Shown here: positions 1 through 8,213 of the stretch, piece after piece
How the letters are laid out: every line of letters begins with the position of its first letter
Position numbering within the stretch: position 1 is the stretch's first letter
Origin: DASUBN01 sp050261675
Lineage (GTDB): Bacteria; Pseudomonadota; Gammaproteobacteria; Natronospirales; REEB76
Assembly: GCA_050261675.1 (NCBI GenBank)
Contig: JBLNDO010000100.1
Location: forward strand, 1-56,783
Length of the DNA stretch: 56,783 bases
Direction of reading: 5' to 3'
Position numbers and translations under genes: made by a program
The notes under the pieces: model-generated
Seen by the model: the letters and a program-made list of their open reading frames with translations, nothing else
What the model was told of the DNA's origin: nothing
Database searches by the model: none

Positions 1-28
1 TGCGCACAGCGGCTGCCCGGCCGACTCC
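1..28 (-). ncRNA. rnpB: RNase P RNA, 5' end (partial, cut by window edge)
   Basis: The minus strand from position 28 reads GGAGTCGGCCGGGCAGCCGC, which matches the 5' end of bacterial type A RNase P RNA (the P1/P2 region of the GACCxGxCAGxCGC type). A perfect TATAAT lies just upstream at 41-36, at the right distance for a start near 28. In many gammaproteobacteria rnpB lies immediately downstream of rsmI on the same strand, as here. Only about 28 nt are inside the window, so the call rests on the 5' motif, the promoter and synteny. Confidence 0.72.
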
Positions 29-35
29 GATTGCC

Positions 36-41
36 ATTATA
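36..41 (-). promoter_or_regulatory. -10 element of the rnpB promoter
   Basis: A perfect TATAAT on the minus strand ends about 7 nt before the inferred RNase P RNA start. I see no good -35 hexamer at the expected spacing. The same perfect -10 recurs in front of petA. Confidence 0.5.
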
Positions 42-129
42 CGTGTGCCACAGGCATGGGATTTGGATGCAGGCATCCCCGGCCAGGCCTGCCCGTCACG
101 ACCCGGATGATCAACATGATCGGCTCCGT

Positions 130-975
130 TTACTTCTTTCCGGAAAGCTCCAAAGCACGCTGATAAAGCGGGTTCTTGTTGAGACCCGTGATGGCGGCGG
201 CCAAGGAGGCCGCCTGTTTCACCGGCAATTCCTCGAGCAAAAACCTGAGGACCCGATCCGCCTCGACATCGGAGGCCCCGCTCCCCGGCGCTCCCGAAAC
301 CACCACCACGACCTCCCCTTTCCCGGCGTTGGGATCGGTGGCCGCCCAACGGGCCAGGGCCGAGAGGCCTGCCTCCCGGACACCCTCGTGGAGCTTGGTG
401 AGTTCCCGGGCAAGCACGGCGGAGCGCTCCGCGCCGAAGATCGCGGCCATGTCCTCCAGGGATTCCTTGAGACGGTGTACCGATTCGTAGAACACGAGCG
501 TGCGCGTTTCCCCCGCGAGAGCCGTCAGGCGCTCGCGGCGGGCGGAGGCCTTCGCCGGAAGGAAGCCCTCGAACACGAAACGGTCCGTGGGTAGGCCGCT
601 CACGGACAAGGCCGCGACCAGGGCCGAAGCGCCGGGGATCGGGGTGACGGTGACGCCGGCGCGCCGCGCCGCGCGCACCAGGTCGAAGCCCGGATCGCTG
701 ATGAGCGGCGTACCGGCATCAGAGACGAGTGCGATCGAATCGCCGGCCAGGAGCCGCGGGATCAGTTGTCCGGCCCGTTCTGCCTCGTTGTGGTCGTGCA
801 ATGAAAGCAATGGCGTGTGGATGCCGAAATGCTTGAGCAAAGCGCCGCTGTGGCGCGTATCCTCGGCGGCCACCGCGTGCACTTCGCTCAATACTCGGCG
901 CGCCCGGGGCGAAAGATCGTCCAGGTTGCCGATGGGAGTCGCCACCACGTACAGCACGCCCGGTCGTTCCGCCAC
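130..975 (-). CDS. rsmI: 16S rRNA (cytidine(1402)-2'-O)-methyltransferase RsmI
   Basis: The product 2'-O-methylates C1402 of 16S rRNA in the decoding centre, using S-adenosylmethionine. It has the tetrapyrrole-methylase fold: the N-terminal LYVVATPIGNLDDLSPRA block, then EDTRHSGALL, LVSDAGTPLISDPG and IPGASALVAALSVSGLP, all RsmI hallmarks. The open frame extends upstream to 1110, but a GTG at 975 preceded by GAGG gives a 281-residue protein starting VAERPGVLYVV, which fits the family length. It diverges from lpoA and points toward the RNase P RNA gene. Confidence 0.95.
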   Translation of the reverse strand: MAERPGVLYVVATPIGNLDDLSPRARRVLSEVHAVAAEDTRHSGALLKHFGIHTPLLSLHDHNEAERAGQLIPRLLAGDSIALVSDAGTPLISDPGFDLVRAARRAGVTVTPIPGASALVAALSVSGLPTDRFVFEGFLPAKASARRERLTALAGETRTLVFYESVHRLKESLEDMAAIFGAERSAVLARELTKLHEGVREAGLSALARWAATDPNAGKGEVVVVVSGAPGSGASDVEADRVLRFLLEELPVKQAASLAAAITGLNKNPLYQRALELSGKK

Positions 976-993
976 GCAGGAATCCTCGTTAAA

Positions 994-1012
994 TTCCGGC
1001 TCCCAGCCGGAA
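994..1012. repeat. Perfect 8-bp inverted repeat in the rsmI/lpoA divergent promoter region
   Basis: TTCCGGCT and AGCCGGAA flank a 3-nt loop, inside the 85-bp gap between the two divergent start codons. A TATTAT at 1017-1022 could be the lpoA -10 element. The repeat could be an operator or a 5'-leader hairpin of rsmI. The structure is visible; its function is not. Confidence 0.45.
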
Positions 1013-1060
1013 CGGGTATTATTAAAGTCCGCGACCATCCTGCTACGGAATCCTCGAGTC

Positions 1061-2983
1061 ATGCAAGGTACGTTGTCCCTGAAGTCCGCGCTACGGCTCT
1101 CCTGCGCCACGTTGCTGCTGCTGCTCGCCGCCTGCGGGACCGCGCCGCCAAAACAGCCGACGGCGGTGACGCGCGAAGGGCAAGCCTCACAGCTGGAGCA
1201 GGCGGGGCAATATGCGCAGGCGGCGCAACTCTATGAGCGCCTCGCGGCCACGGCCGAGCCTGTACGCCGCGCCGATTTCACGGTCAATGCGGCGGAAGAC
1301 TGGTTCAGAGCCGGCGACAGCCAGCGCGCCTGGGCCCTGCTAGCCCAAGTGAATGAAAAGGGCCTTTACCCTGCACTCGCCGCCCGGGCGGAAATATTGA
1401 AGGCGAGCCTGGATCTCGCGGGCCATCAGCCCCAGTCGGCGCTGCAACACCTCAGGTTTCCCCTGGAGCCCCTGCCGGAGGAAATCAAGGCGAGGACCCT
1501 GCTGGTGCTGGGCCAGGCCCACCTCGCGCTCGGCGACCTGCCCTCGGCAGTGCAGGACTGGAGCGATCGCGAAACCCATCTCGCCCCTGGCAGCGCCGAC
1601 GTCAGGGCGAACCAGCAATTGATCTGGAACACGCTCACCGAGACCCACACGCCCATCGACCTCGCCAAGCTGCCGGCAGGGCTCTCGCCGGTAGCGCGCG
1701 GTTGGCTTGAACTCGCGGACATCAGCCATGGGAGCTGGCAACAGCCGGAAAAATTCGTCGACGAGATCAAGGCCTGGCAGGCGCGTTACCCGAACCACCC
1801 GGCAAGCCTGGAACTCGTGCCCGGTATGCTGGCGAAACAGGAGGCGCTCACCGCTTTCCCGCCGCGGCTCGCGGTGCTCCTGCCCCTGTCCGGCAATTAC
1901 CAGTCGCCCGCGGATGCGGTGCGGGACGGCCTGTTCGCTGCCTACTACCAGGTGGCCAGCAGCGGCTCGGCGCCGTCCATCACGCTGTACGATTCCGGCA
2001 CCACAGCCGCAAGCGCCCAAGCGGCCTACCAAAAGGCGGTGACGGACGGCGCCAGCATGGTCATCGGACCGCTCACGAAGGACGCGGTGGCGGGCCTCGC
2101 ATCCCTGTCCTCCCTGCCGGTGCCGGTACTGGCGCTCAACTATCTGGACGGCGGCAAGGGCGGCCCCGCGGGCTTCTACCAGTTCGGGCTCCTGCCCGAG
2201 GGCGAAGCGGAACAGGCGGCGGAACGGGCCGTGGCCGAGGGCCGCACCCGCGCCATCGCGCTCGTGTCCAACGACGATTTCGGCGCACGCATGTTCAACG
2301 CCTTCTCGGCGCGCTTCAAGCAACTCGGTGGCACGCTGCTCGGCATGCAGACCTACATCCCTGGCAGCAAGCCGGAAGCCTACACGCCCATCCTCACCCA
2401 GCTCTTCAACCTCGACACCAGCGACGAGCGCGAGCAGCGCCTTGCCTCGACCTTGGGATCGCACCTCGAGTTCGAACCGCGTCGCCGCCAGGACATCCAG
2501 GTCATCTTCCTGGCGGCGGGCGCCAGCGATGCCCGCACCATCGAGCCACAGATCAACTACAACCACGGTGAGGGCCTGCCGGTGTATTCCACCTCGCGGA
2601 TATACACCCTGGACAGCAACGTGGATAACAGCACCCTGAATGGCATCAGCTTCGACGACATGCCCTGGACACTGGAGGAATCCGGCTCCGTCGCCGACAT
2701 GCGCGGCACCCTTGCCAAGGCCTGGCCGGCGAACTTCGCCGACAATGGCCGGCTTTATGCCTTGGGCTTCGACGCCTACCGGCTGGTGCCGCTGCTCTAC
2801 AACACCCGCACCATCGGCGAACCCCTGCAGGGCGTCACTGGGCTTCTCAGCCTGGATGCCGGCGGTCGCGTGCACCGGCACCTCGACTGGGCAAGCTTCG
2901 AGGACGGGGCGGTGGAGTTGCTGGCGCCCGCGGATCTGCCCGCCACCCCCGTAGCCGTCGTCCAGCCGCAGCCCAAGCCGTGA
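1061..2983 (+). CDS. lpoA: Penicillin-binding protein activator LpoA (outer-membrane lipoprotein)
   Basis: LpoA is an outer-membrane lipoprotein that reaches through the periplasm to stimulate the peptidoglycan synthase PBP1A. The 640-residue product starts MQGTLSLKSALRL and has a hydrophobic signal ending in lipobox LAAC, with the lipidated Cys at residue 25. A helical, TPR-like N-terminal half follows (AGQYAQAAQLYERLA and similar), then a periplasmic-binding-protein-type C-terminal domain starting near LAVLLPLSGNYQSPADAVRDG. The frame is open upstream to 500, but that stretch is antisense to rsmI; ATG 1061 gives the signal peptide. Its stop overlaps the yraN start. Confidence 0.92.
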   Translation: MQGTLSLKSALRLSCATLLLLLAACGTAPPKQPTAVTREGQASQLEQAGQYAQAAQLYERLAATAEPVRRADFTVNAAEDWFRAGDSQRAWALLAQVNEKGLYPALAARAEILKASLDLAGHQPQSALQHLRFPLEPLPEEIKARTLLVLGQAHLALGDLPSAVQDWSDRETHLAPGSADVRANQQLIWNTLTETHTPIDLAKLPAGLSPVARGWLELADISHGSWQQPEKFVDEIKAWQARYPNHPASLELVPGMLAKQEALTAFPPRLAVLLPLSGNYQSPADAVRDGLFAAYYQVASSGSAPSITLYDSGTTAASAQAAYQKAVTDGASMVIGPLTKDAVAGLASLSSLPVPVLALNYLDGGKGGPAGFYQFGLLPEGEAEQAAERAVAEGRTRAIALVSNDDFGARMFNAFSARFKQLGGTLLGMQTYIPGSKPEAYTPILTQLFNLDTSDEREQRLASTLGSHLEFEPRRRQDIQVIFLAAGASDARTIEPQINYNHGEGLPVYSTSRIYTLDSNVDNSTLNGISFDDMPWTLEESGSVADMRGTLAKAWPANFADNGRLYALGFDAYRLVPLLYNTRTIGEPLQGVTGLLSLDAGGRVHRHLDWASFEDGAVELLAPADLPATPVAVVQPQPKP

Positions 2984-3351
2984 GCCGGGCTGGACATCTC
3001 GAAACCGGCTGGGAAACGGAGCGCCGGGCTCTCGAGATGCTGGAAGCCGCGGGACTCAGGCTGGTGGAACGGAATTACCGCTGCCCCCAGGGGGAATTGG
3101 ACTTGGTGCTGCTGCACGACGGCGCCGTGGTGGTGGCGGAAGTGCGTTTCCCCAAGGATGCGAGCCGCGGCAGCGCCGCCGAGACCGTGGGACCCGAGAA
3201 ACGCCGCAAGCTCATCCTCGCCACCCGCCATTTCCTGCAAAGTCATGCCGAATTGCGCCGCAAGCCACTGCGTTTCGACGTGGTGGCGGTGACAGCCGGC
3301 GAAGGCCGGGGGACGGTAGAATGGATACAAGACGCCTTCCAGGCCGATTGA
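2980..3351 (+). CDS. yraN: YraN family protein (UPF0102, endonuclease-like fold)
   Basis: This 123-residue protein of the UPF0102 family carries the restriction-endonuclease-like signature GELDLVLLHDGAVVVAEVR (Glu/Asp cluster followed by EVR in place of the usual EVK). The biological role of the family is not established. Translation probably starts at GTG 2980, overlapping the lpoA stop (GTGA), which implies coupled translation. The lpoA-yraN-diaA order is the standard gammaproteobacterial arrangement. Confidence 0.9.
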   Translation: MSRAGHLETGWETERRALEMLEAAGLRLVERNYRCPQGELDLVLLHDGAVVVAEVRFPKDASRGSAAETVGPEKRRKLILATRHFLQSHAELRRKPLRFDVVAVTAGEGRGTVEWIQDAFQAD

Positions 3352-3372
3352 AAAACAATTGCTGAGGACGCC

Positions 3373-3960
3373 ATGAAATTAGAAGAACGCGTGAATCAGA
3401 TGTTCCTGGACAGCATCGCCACCAAGCAGGCGGCCCACAAAGCGCTGGTACCTATCATCCTCAAGGCCGGCGCGCTCATGGCCGAGTCCTTGAAACATGA
3501 CGGCAAGGTTATGAGCTGCGGCAACGGCGGTTCGGCGGCGGATTCACAGCATTTTTCAGCGGAACTCCTCAACCGTTTCGAGCGCGAGCGCCCCGGCATC
3601 GCAGGCATCGCGCTCACCACGGACACCTCCACCCTCACCTCTATCGCCAACGACTACGAGTACAACGACATCTTCGCCAAGCAGGTACGGGCCCTGGGCC
3701 GCAAGGGCGACGTGCTGCTCGCGATCTCGACGAGCGGCAACTCCCCCAACGTCATGCGCGCCATCGATGCCGCCCACGAAAAGGGCATCAAGGTGGTGGC
3801 GCTCACGGGTCGCGACGGCGGCAAGATGGCAGCCCAGCTCAAGGACGGCGACGTGGAAATCCGCGTGCCGGCAAAAGTGACGGCGCGCATCCAGGAAGTG
3901 CACCTGCTCTGCCTGCACTGCCTCTGCGACCTCATCGACGAACAGCTCTTCCCCGCCTGA
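3373..3960 (+). CDS. diaA: DiaA-type SIS-domain protein (phosphoheptose isomerase family)
   Basis: The 195-residue product is a single SIS domain. SCGNGGSAADSQHFSAELLNRFERERP and LLAISTSGNSPN mark the sugar-phosphate binding loops. In E. coli the protein of this family encoded next to yraN (DiaA) binds DnaA and promotes timely initiation, whereas the close relative GmhA makes heptose precursors for LPS. Synteny and the NRFERERPGIAGIALTTD segment favour DiaA, but sequence alone does not fully separate the two. It starts at ATG 3373, 21 nt after yraN. Confidence 0.85.
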   Translation: MKLEERVNQMFLDSIATKQAAHKALVPIILKAGALMAESLKHDGKVMSCGNGGSAADSQHFSAELLNRFERERPGIAGIALTTDTSTLTSIANDYEYNDIFAKQVRALGRKGDVLLAISTSGNSPNVMRAIDAAHEKGIKVVALTGRDGGKMAAQLKDGDVEIRVPAKVTARIQEVHLLCLHCLCDLIDEQLFPA

Positions 3961-3964
3961 TCCC

Positions 3965-5356
3965 GTGAGCGCGAACCGGCTGCCCGCGGCGTTCCTGGAG
4001 CGACTCGGCGCCATCGTCGGCGCCGAGGACCTCTACACCGACCCCGCGGACCGCTGGCCCTACAGCTACGACAACAGCCGCCGCCAGTCCCAGCCGGACG
4101 CGGTAGCCTTCCCTGCCTCACATGCGGAAGTGGTGCAAACCGTGCACCTCTGCAACGAGTTCAAAGTGCCGCTCACCACCCGCGGCCTGGGCAGCAGCAC
4201 CACAGGGTCCGCCGTGCCCGTGGCCGGCGGGGTAGTACTCGCCATGGAACGCATGAGCCGCATCCTCGCGGTGGATGCTGCCAACCGGGCGCTGGTGACG
4301 GAGACCGGAGCCACCAATAGTAGCGTGCAGGAAGCCGCTGGCAAGCAGGGCTTCTTCTGGCCGCCGGACCCGACCTCGGCGGGCTATTCCACCGTGGGCG
4401 GCAACCTCGCCTGCGGCGCGGGCGGCCCCCACGCCGTCAAGTACGGCACGGTGCGGGACAACGTGTTGGGCTTGAAGGCCGTGCTGGGCTCGGGTCAGGA
4501 ACTCAGCGCCGGCGTCTACACCACCAAGGGTGCCATGGGCTACGACTTCACGCGCCTGCTCATCGGTTCCGAAGGCACGCTGGCGGTCATCACCGAAGCG
4601 ACCTTGAAGCTCACCCCCAAACCCGAGGCGGTGCGCACGCTGCGCGCCGTCTACGCCGACATGACCGCGGCGGCGGCGGCCGTGTCGCGCATCATGGGAC
4701 AGCCCGTGACGCCCTGCGTGCTGGAGTTCATCGACGGCGCTTCCATCGGCATGATCCGTGGTTACGCCGACACCGACCTGCCGGAGGAAGCCGGTGCGCT
4801 CCTGCTCATCGAAGTGGACGGCGCAGGCTCCGAACTCGAAGCTTACGCCGAAGCCGTCGGGAAGGCTGCGAACGGCGAGGGCTGCGTGGAATTCCGCGCA
4901 GCCCGCGACGAGCGGGAAGCCGCGGCGCTTTGGACCTCCCGCAAGGCGCTCTCCCCGGCACTGCGCAAGATCGCCCCCAAGAAGATCAACGAGGACGTGG
5001 TAGTGCCCGTTTCCCGCATGGCGGATTTCATCGCTCGCCTGGGGACACTCTCGAAGCAATACGGCGTGCCCATCGTGAATTTCGGCCACGCCGGCAATGG
5101 CAACATCCACGTGAACCTGCTGGTGGATCCGAACGATGCGGCCCAGATGAAGAACGCCGAGCCGTGCTTGAAGGAGGTGTTCAGGACCGTGCTGGACATG
5201 AAAGGCACGCTGTCCGGCGAGCATGGCGTCGGCATCGAGAAACGGCCGTTCATGGCCCTGGAATTCGACCCGGCGACGCTGGACCTGATGCGGCGCATCA
5301 AGAAGGAATTCGACCCGAACGGCATCCTGAATCCGGGAAAACTACTGCCGGGTTAG
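3965..5356 (+). CDS. FAD-binding oxidoreductase, D-2-hydroxyacid (D-lactate/glycolate-type) dehydrogenase
   Basis: This 463-residue flavoprotein has a PCMH-type FAD-binding domain (TTRGLGSSTTGSAVP, YSTVGGNLACGAGG, LLIGSEGTLAVITEATL) and the C-terminal FAD-oxidase domain with NFGHAGNGNIHVN and LSGEHGVGIEKR, ending in the typical FDPNGILNPGKLL. The family oxidises D-lactate, glycolate or D-2-hydroxyglutarate and passes electrons to quinone or another carrier; the exact substrate cannot be read here. GTG 3965 lies 4 nt past the diaA stop, so it probably belongs to that operon. Its last 15 bp overlap the convergent macrodomain gene. Confidence 0.88.
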   Translation: MSANRLPAAFLERLGAIVGAEDLYTDPADRWPYSYDNSRRQSQPDAVAFPASHAEVVQTVHLCNEFKVPLTTRGLGSSTTGSAVPVAGGVVLAMERMSRILAVDAANRALVTETGATNSSVQEAAGKQGFFWPPDPTSAGYSTVGGNLACGAGGPHAVKYGTVRDNVLGLKAVLGSGQELSAGVYTTKGAMGYDFTRLLIGSEGTLAVITEATLKLTPKPEAVRTLRAVYADMTAAAAAVSRIMGQPVTPCVLEFIDGASIGMIRGYADTDLPEEAGALLLIEVDGAGSELEAYAEAVGKAANGEGCVEFRAARDEREAAALWTSRKALSPALRKIAPKKINEDVVVPVSRMADFIARLGTLSKQYGVPIVNFGHAGNGNIHVNLLVDPNDAAQMKNAEPCLKEVFRTVLDMKGTLSGEHGVGIEKRPFMALEFDPATLDLMRRIKKEFDPNGILNPGKLLPG

Positions 5357-5833
5357 TCTCCGGTAGAGCTCCGCATCCTCACGGCCGAAGCAGCACGCAA
5401 TGATCCTTTCCAGATCCCGTCCCTGCTCCCGCATCACCTCGATAGCGATGTGCGCCGCGAGTTCCTTCGGATAACCGTATACCCCGGTGCTGATGCAGGG
5501 GAAGGCGATACTCGCGGCGGCATTATCGAGGGCCAGGCGGAATGAGTTGCGGTAGCAGTTCTCGAGCAGCAGCGGCTCGCCCAACCCTCCGCCGCGCCAG
5601 ACGGGCCCCGGCGTGTGCACGACCCACCTCGCCTTGAGGCGGAAGCCCGGCGTGATCCTGGCTTCGCCGGTGGGGCAACCCCCTAACTTGCGGCAGGCTT
5701 CCAGGAGTTCCGGTCCCGCGGCCCGATGGATGGCACCGTCCACCCCTCCGCCGCCCAGGAGACTCTCATTGGCCGCGTTGACGATCGCGTCGACGTTCAG
5801 CCCGGTGATGTCGCCCTGGATGACTTCGATCAT
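5342..5833 (-). CDS. Macrodomain protein, O-acetyl-ADP-ribose deacetylase (YmdB-like)
   Basis: The 163-residue product is a single macrodomain: IEVIQGDITGLNVDAIVNAANESLLGGGGVDGAIHRAAG is the ADP-ribose-binding signature, and FPCISTGVYGYP is the second loop. Relatives hydrolyse O-acetyl-ADP-ribose or remove mono-ADP-ribose from proteins. The frame is open to 5851, but ATG 5833 overlaps the upstream DUF4442 stop as ATGA, so I place the start there. It is the last gene of a co-directional run starting at petA and converges with the FAD dehydrogenase. Confidence 0.92.
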   Translation of the reverse strand: MIEVIQGDITGLNVDAIVNAANESLLGGGGVDGAIHRAAGPELLEACRKLGGCPTGEARITPGFRLKARWVVHTPGPVWRGGGLGEPLLLENCYRNSFRLALDNAAASIAFPCISTGVYGYPKELAAHIAIEVMREQGRDLERIIACCFGREDAELYRRLTRQ

Positions 5834-6321
5834 TTCTTCTTGGGGCGCCAAGCCCAGACATATTCACACTCGACGGTAGGCCCGCCGCTCTCGTCGGTGA
5901 TTTTCACCGGCACGGCGATCTCTCCCTTTTCCTCAGGCGCGAACCGCGCGCACTGCTCGGCCGTGAGCGACGCCTCGGCCCGCAGCGCCCCCTGGGAGCG
6001 CTTCACGTAGTTGAGCCGCATGCTCTTGAGGATAGGGAACTTGTCGTCAGGGACGTTCATGCCGAACACCGCGCCGGTGGCGGTCTCCCCGAGGAGTGCC
6101 ACCGCGGCCGCATGCACGGTGCCAATGTGGTTCTGCACCCGGCGGCGGTTCTTGAGCACGAGCACGGCCCGCTCCTCCGTGAGTTCTTGGAACCGGAGTC
6201 CCGCGGTGCGCACGAAATGCACCGTGCTGCCGAAGGCCCAAGTGACAAGCAGGCACCGCAGGCCCGCGGGCAACGCGTCGAAGTTGTGGACCATGCGAGC
6301 GAGGCGGTTATGGCCAGACAT
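5830..6321 (-). CDS. DUF4442 domain protein (hotdog-fold, thioesterase-like)
   Basis: The 163-residue protein resembles the DUF4442 family, predicted hotdog-fold proteins related to acyl-CoA thioesterases. The recognisable block is RRRVQNHIGTVHAAAVALLGETATG, with N-x-x-x-H-A and a following helix like that of 4HBT enzymes. The substrate is unknown. ATG 6321 lies 44 nt after sspB on the same strand, and the stop overlaps the macrodomain start by 4 nt, so the two are probably translated together. Confidence 0.8.
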   Translation of the reverse strand: MSGHNRLARMVHNFDALPAGLRCLLVTWAFGSTVHFVRTAGLRFQELTEERAVLVLKNRRRVQNHIGTVHAAAVALLGETATGAVFGMNVPDDKFPILKSMRLNYVKRSQGALRAEASLTAEQCARFAPEEKGEIAVPVKITDESGGPTVECEYVWAWRPKKK

Positions 6322-6365
6322 GGGGTCTCCCGAGCGCGGAGCAGCAGCGGGGCAGCCTCGCGAGC

Positions 6366-6782
6366 TTACTTGATGACCTTGAGGGTGGGTTTCTTGCCGC
6401 CCCCGGGCCCCGGCTTATCGTCGTCGCCCTCCCGGGCGCCCTCGCCGGAGGGATTGATCTCCGGGTCCCCCTCGGCGTCGAACAGCATCCCTTGGCCGCT
6501 CTCGTGGGCGTAGACCGCGAGGATCGCCGCCATGGGCACGCGCACGTGGCGCGAGACGCCGCCGAAGCGCGCATCGAACTCCACATGCTGGGCGCCGAGC
6601 TCCAGATGGTGGGTGGCCTCGTAGCTCATATTGAGCACCAGCTTGCCGTCCTGGGCGTAGCCCGCGGGTATCTCCACGCCCTCCACGCTCACGTCCACCA
6701 CGATATAGGGAGTGGAGCCGCTGTCCACGATCCACTGGTGCATGGCTCTCAGGAAGTAGGGCTTGCGGGGTAGCATCTGCAC
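6366..6782 (-). CDS. sspB: ClpXP protease specificity-enhancing factor SspB
   Basis: SspB is the adaptor that delivers ssrA-tagged proteins to ClpXP. The 138-residue protein has the Sm-like substrate-binding domain (RKPYFLRAMHQWIVDSGSTPY, then RHVRVPMAAILAVYAHESGQGMLF). A flexible acidic and glycine-rich linker follows, ending in the short ClpX-docking tail LKVIK. An internal ATG two codons in (6776) is an equally plausible start. It follows sspA as in most gammaproteobacteria. Confidence 0.93.
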   Translation of the reverse strand: MQMLPRKPYFLRAMHQWIVDSGSTPYIVVDVSVEGVEIPAGYAQDGKLVLNMSYEATHHLELGAQHVEFDARFGGVSRHVRVPMAAILAVYAHESGQGMLFDAEGDPEINPSGEGAREGDDDKPGPGGGKKPTLKVIK

Positions 6783-6823
6783 AGGATAACGCAGCCGCGA
6801 GCCCTATGGCTCCGGTGGCGTCT

Positions 6824-7423
6824 TCAGGCAGGACGCATCTCGCGTTCGACCTCGGTAAGACTTAGCTTGAACGCGGGCCGGTTGAACAGGCGCTCGGCGT
6901 ACTTGTTTAGGGCCTTGGCCTGGGCCGGCAGGTCGATCTCGTAGCGCGGCAGGCGCCACAGGATGGGAGCGATGCTGCAATCCACGAGTGAGAACTCGTC
7001 GCTCAGGAAATAAGGCTTCGCGGCAAAGGCATCCGAGGAGGCCAGCAGGCTCTCGCGCAGCACCTTCTTGGCGCGGGCATGGGGCTTGCTGGGGGACTGC
7101 TCGATCTCGTCCACCAGTGTGTACCAGTCGCGCTCCACCCGGTAGAGCGCCAGACGGAAGCGCGCACGGGTCACCGGATCCACCGGCATCAGCGGCGGGT
7201 GCGGAAAGCGCTCTTCCAAGTATTCCATGATGATGCGCGGATCGTAGAGCACGAGTTCCCGATCCACCAGCGTCGGCACGCTGTTGTAGGGGTTGAGGTC
7301 CAGCAGGTCCTCGGGGAGCTTGCTGCCCTCGACGTTGACGACGTCCATGGCGATGCCCTTTTCCGCGAGCACCAGGCGCACGCGATGGGAATGGGGGCAG
7401 GCCGGTCGTGAGTAAAGCGTCAT
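6824..7423 (-). CDS. sspA: Stringent starvation protein A (GST-fold, RNA-polymerase-associated)
   Basis: The 199-residue protein has an N-terminal thioredoxin-like GST domain (LYSRPACPHSHRVRLVLAEKG, NSVPTLVDRELVLYDPRIIMEYL) and an all-helical C-terminal domain. The segment PHPPLMPVDPVTRARFRL is the part of SspA known to contact RNA polymerase in E. coli, where SspA acts as a transcription regulator in starvation and acid stress. It sits between petC and sspB, its common position. Confidence 0.94.
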   Translation of the reverse strand: MTLYSRPACPHSHRVRLVLAEKGIAMDVVNVEGSKLPEDLLDLNPYNSVPTLVDRELVLYDPRIIMEYLEERFPHPPLMPVDPVTRARFRLALYRVERDWYTLVDEIEQSPSKPHARAKKVLRESLLASSDAFAAKPYFLSDEFSLVDCSIAPILWRLPRYEIDLPAQAKALNKYAERLFNRPAFKLSLTEVEREMRPA

Positions 7424-7475
7424 GGCAAAGCCTTCGCGGGTGAAGGGCGCCGGGCGTCAGCGCCCGGCGCACCAC

Positions 7476-8213
7476 TCAATGGACGTCCTTCCAGATTTCG
7501 CGCTTCAGCATGAACGCGAACAGGAAGAACAGGATCAGGAAACCGATGACCTTGAGCCCCACATCGCGGCGTTCGAGCTGCACCGGCTCGGCGATGTAGC
7601 ACAGGAAGTTGGTGAGGTCCATGGCCATGCGGTCGTATTCTTCGGGCGTCATCTTCCCCGGCGTCACCTGCTGGAAGTGATCGAAAGCTGGGTATCCCGA
7701 TCCGTCTTCGGCCTTCACGGTCTTATAGACCGGCTGCTCCATGCCCTGCAGTTCCCACAGCACATCCGGCATGGCGGCGTTGGGCAACACCAGGTTGTTG
7801 GCACCGGTCGCCGACTTCGGGTCGATATAGAAGGACTTGAGATAGCTGTAGATCCAATCGGCGCCTCGGCTGCGGGCCTCCAACGACAGGTCGGGCGGCG
7901 CCCGCCCGAACCACTTCTCGCCGTCGGCCGGCGCGAGCGCACTCACCATGGTGTCGGAGGTCTTGGCGCCCGCCGGCATCAGGTAGTTCTCGAGCTGGGC
8001 GTCGTTGAGACCGAGATCCTCGCCCACGCGGTTGTAGCGCACGTACTGGGCCGAATGGCAGCCCATGCAGTAGTTCACGAAGTACTTGGCGCCGCGCTGC
8101 AGGGAAGCGGTGTTGTTGAGGTTGACGGGAGCCTTGATGAGCTCCACTTCGCCTTCCGCGAAAGCGACCGCAGGCAGCAGCGCCAGGATGAAGAGACAGG
8201 CGAACTTCTTCAT
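7476..8213 (-). CDS. petC: Ubiquinol-cytochrome c reductase, cytochrome c1 subunit
   Basis: The product is the membrane-anchored c-type cytochrome of the bc1 complex, which takes electrons from the Rieske protein and passes them to soluble cytochrome c. Residues 1-19 form a signal peptide, the haem-binding CMGCH is at residues 49-53, and a single C-terminal helix (VIGFLILFFLFAFML) anchors it in the inner membrane. It is 245 residues, typical for the family. Its ATG touches the petB stop. Confidence 0.95.
   Translation of the reverse strand: MKKFACLFILALLPAVAFAEGEVELIKAPVNLNNTASLQRGAKYFVNYCMGCHSAQYVRYNRVGEDLGLNDAQLENYLMPAGAKTSDTMVSALAPADGEKWFGRAPPDLSLEARSRGADWIYSYLKSFYIDPKSATGANNLVLPNAAMPDVLWELQGMEQPVYKTVKAEDGSGYPAFDHFQQVTPGKMTPEEYDRMAMDLTNFLCYIAEPVQLERRDVGLKVIGFLILFFLFAFMLKREIWKDVH

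Noticed and set aside
500..1060. Upstream extension of the lpoA reading frame (open from 500)
   Set aside because: It is antisense to rsmI and contains no signal peptide; the lipoprotein signal begins at ATG 1061.
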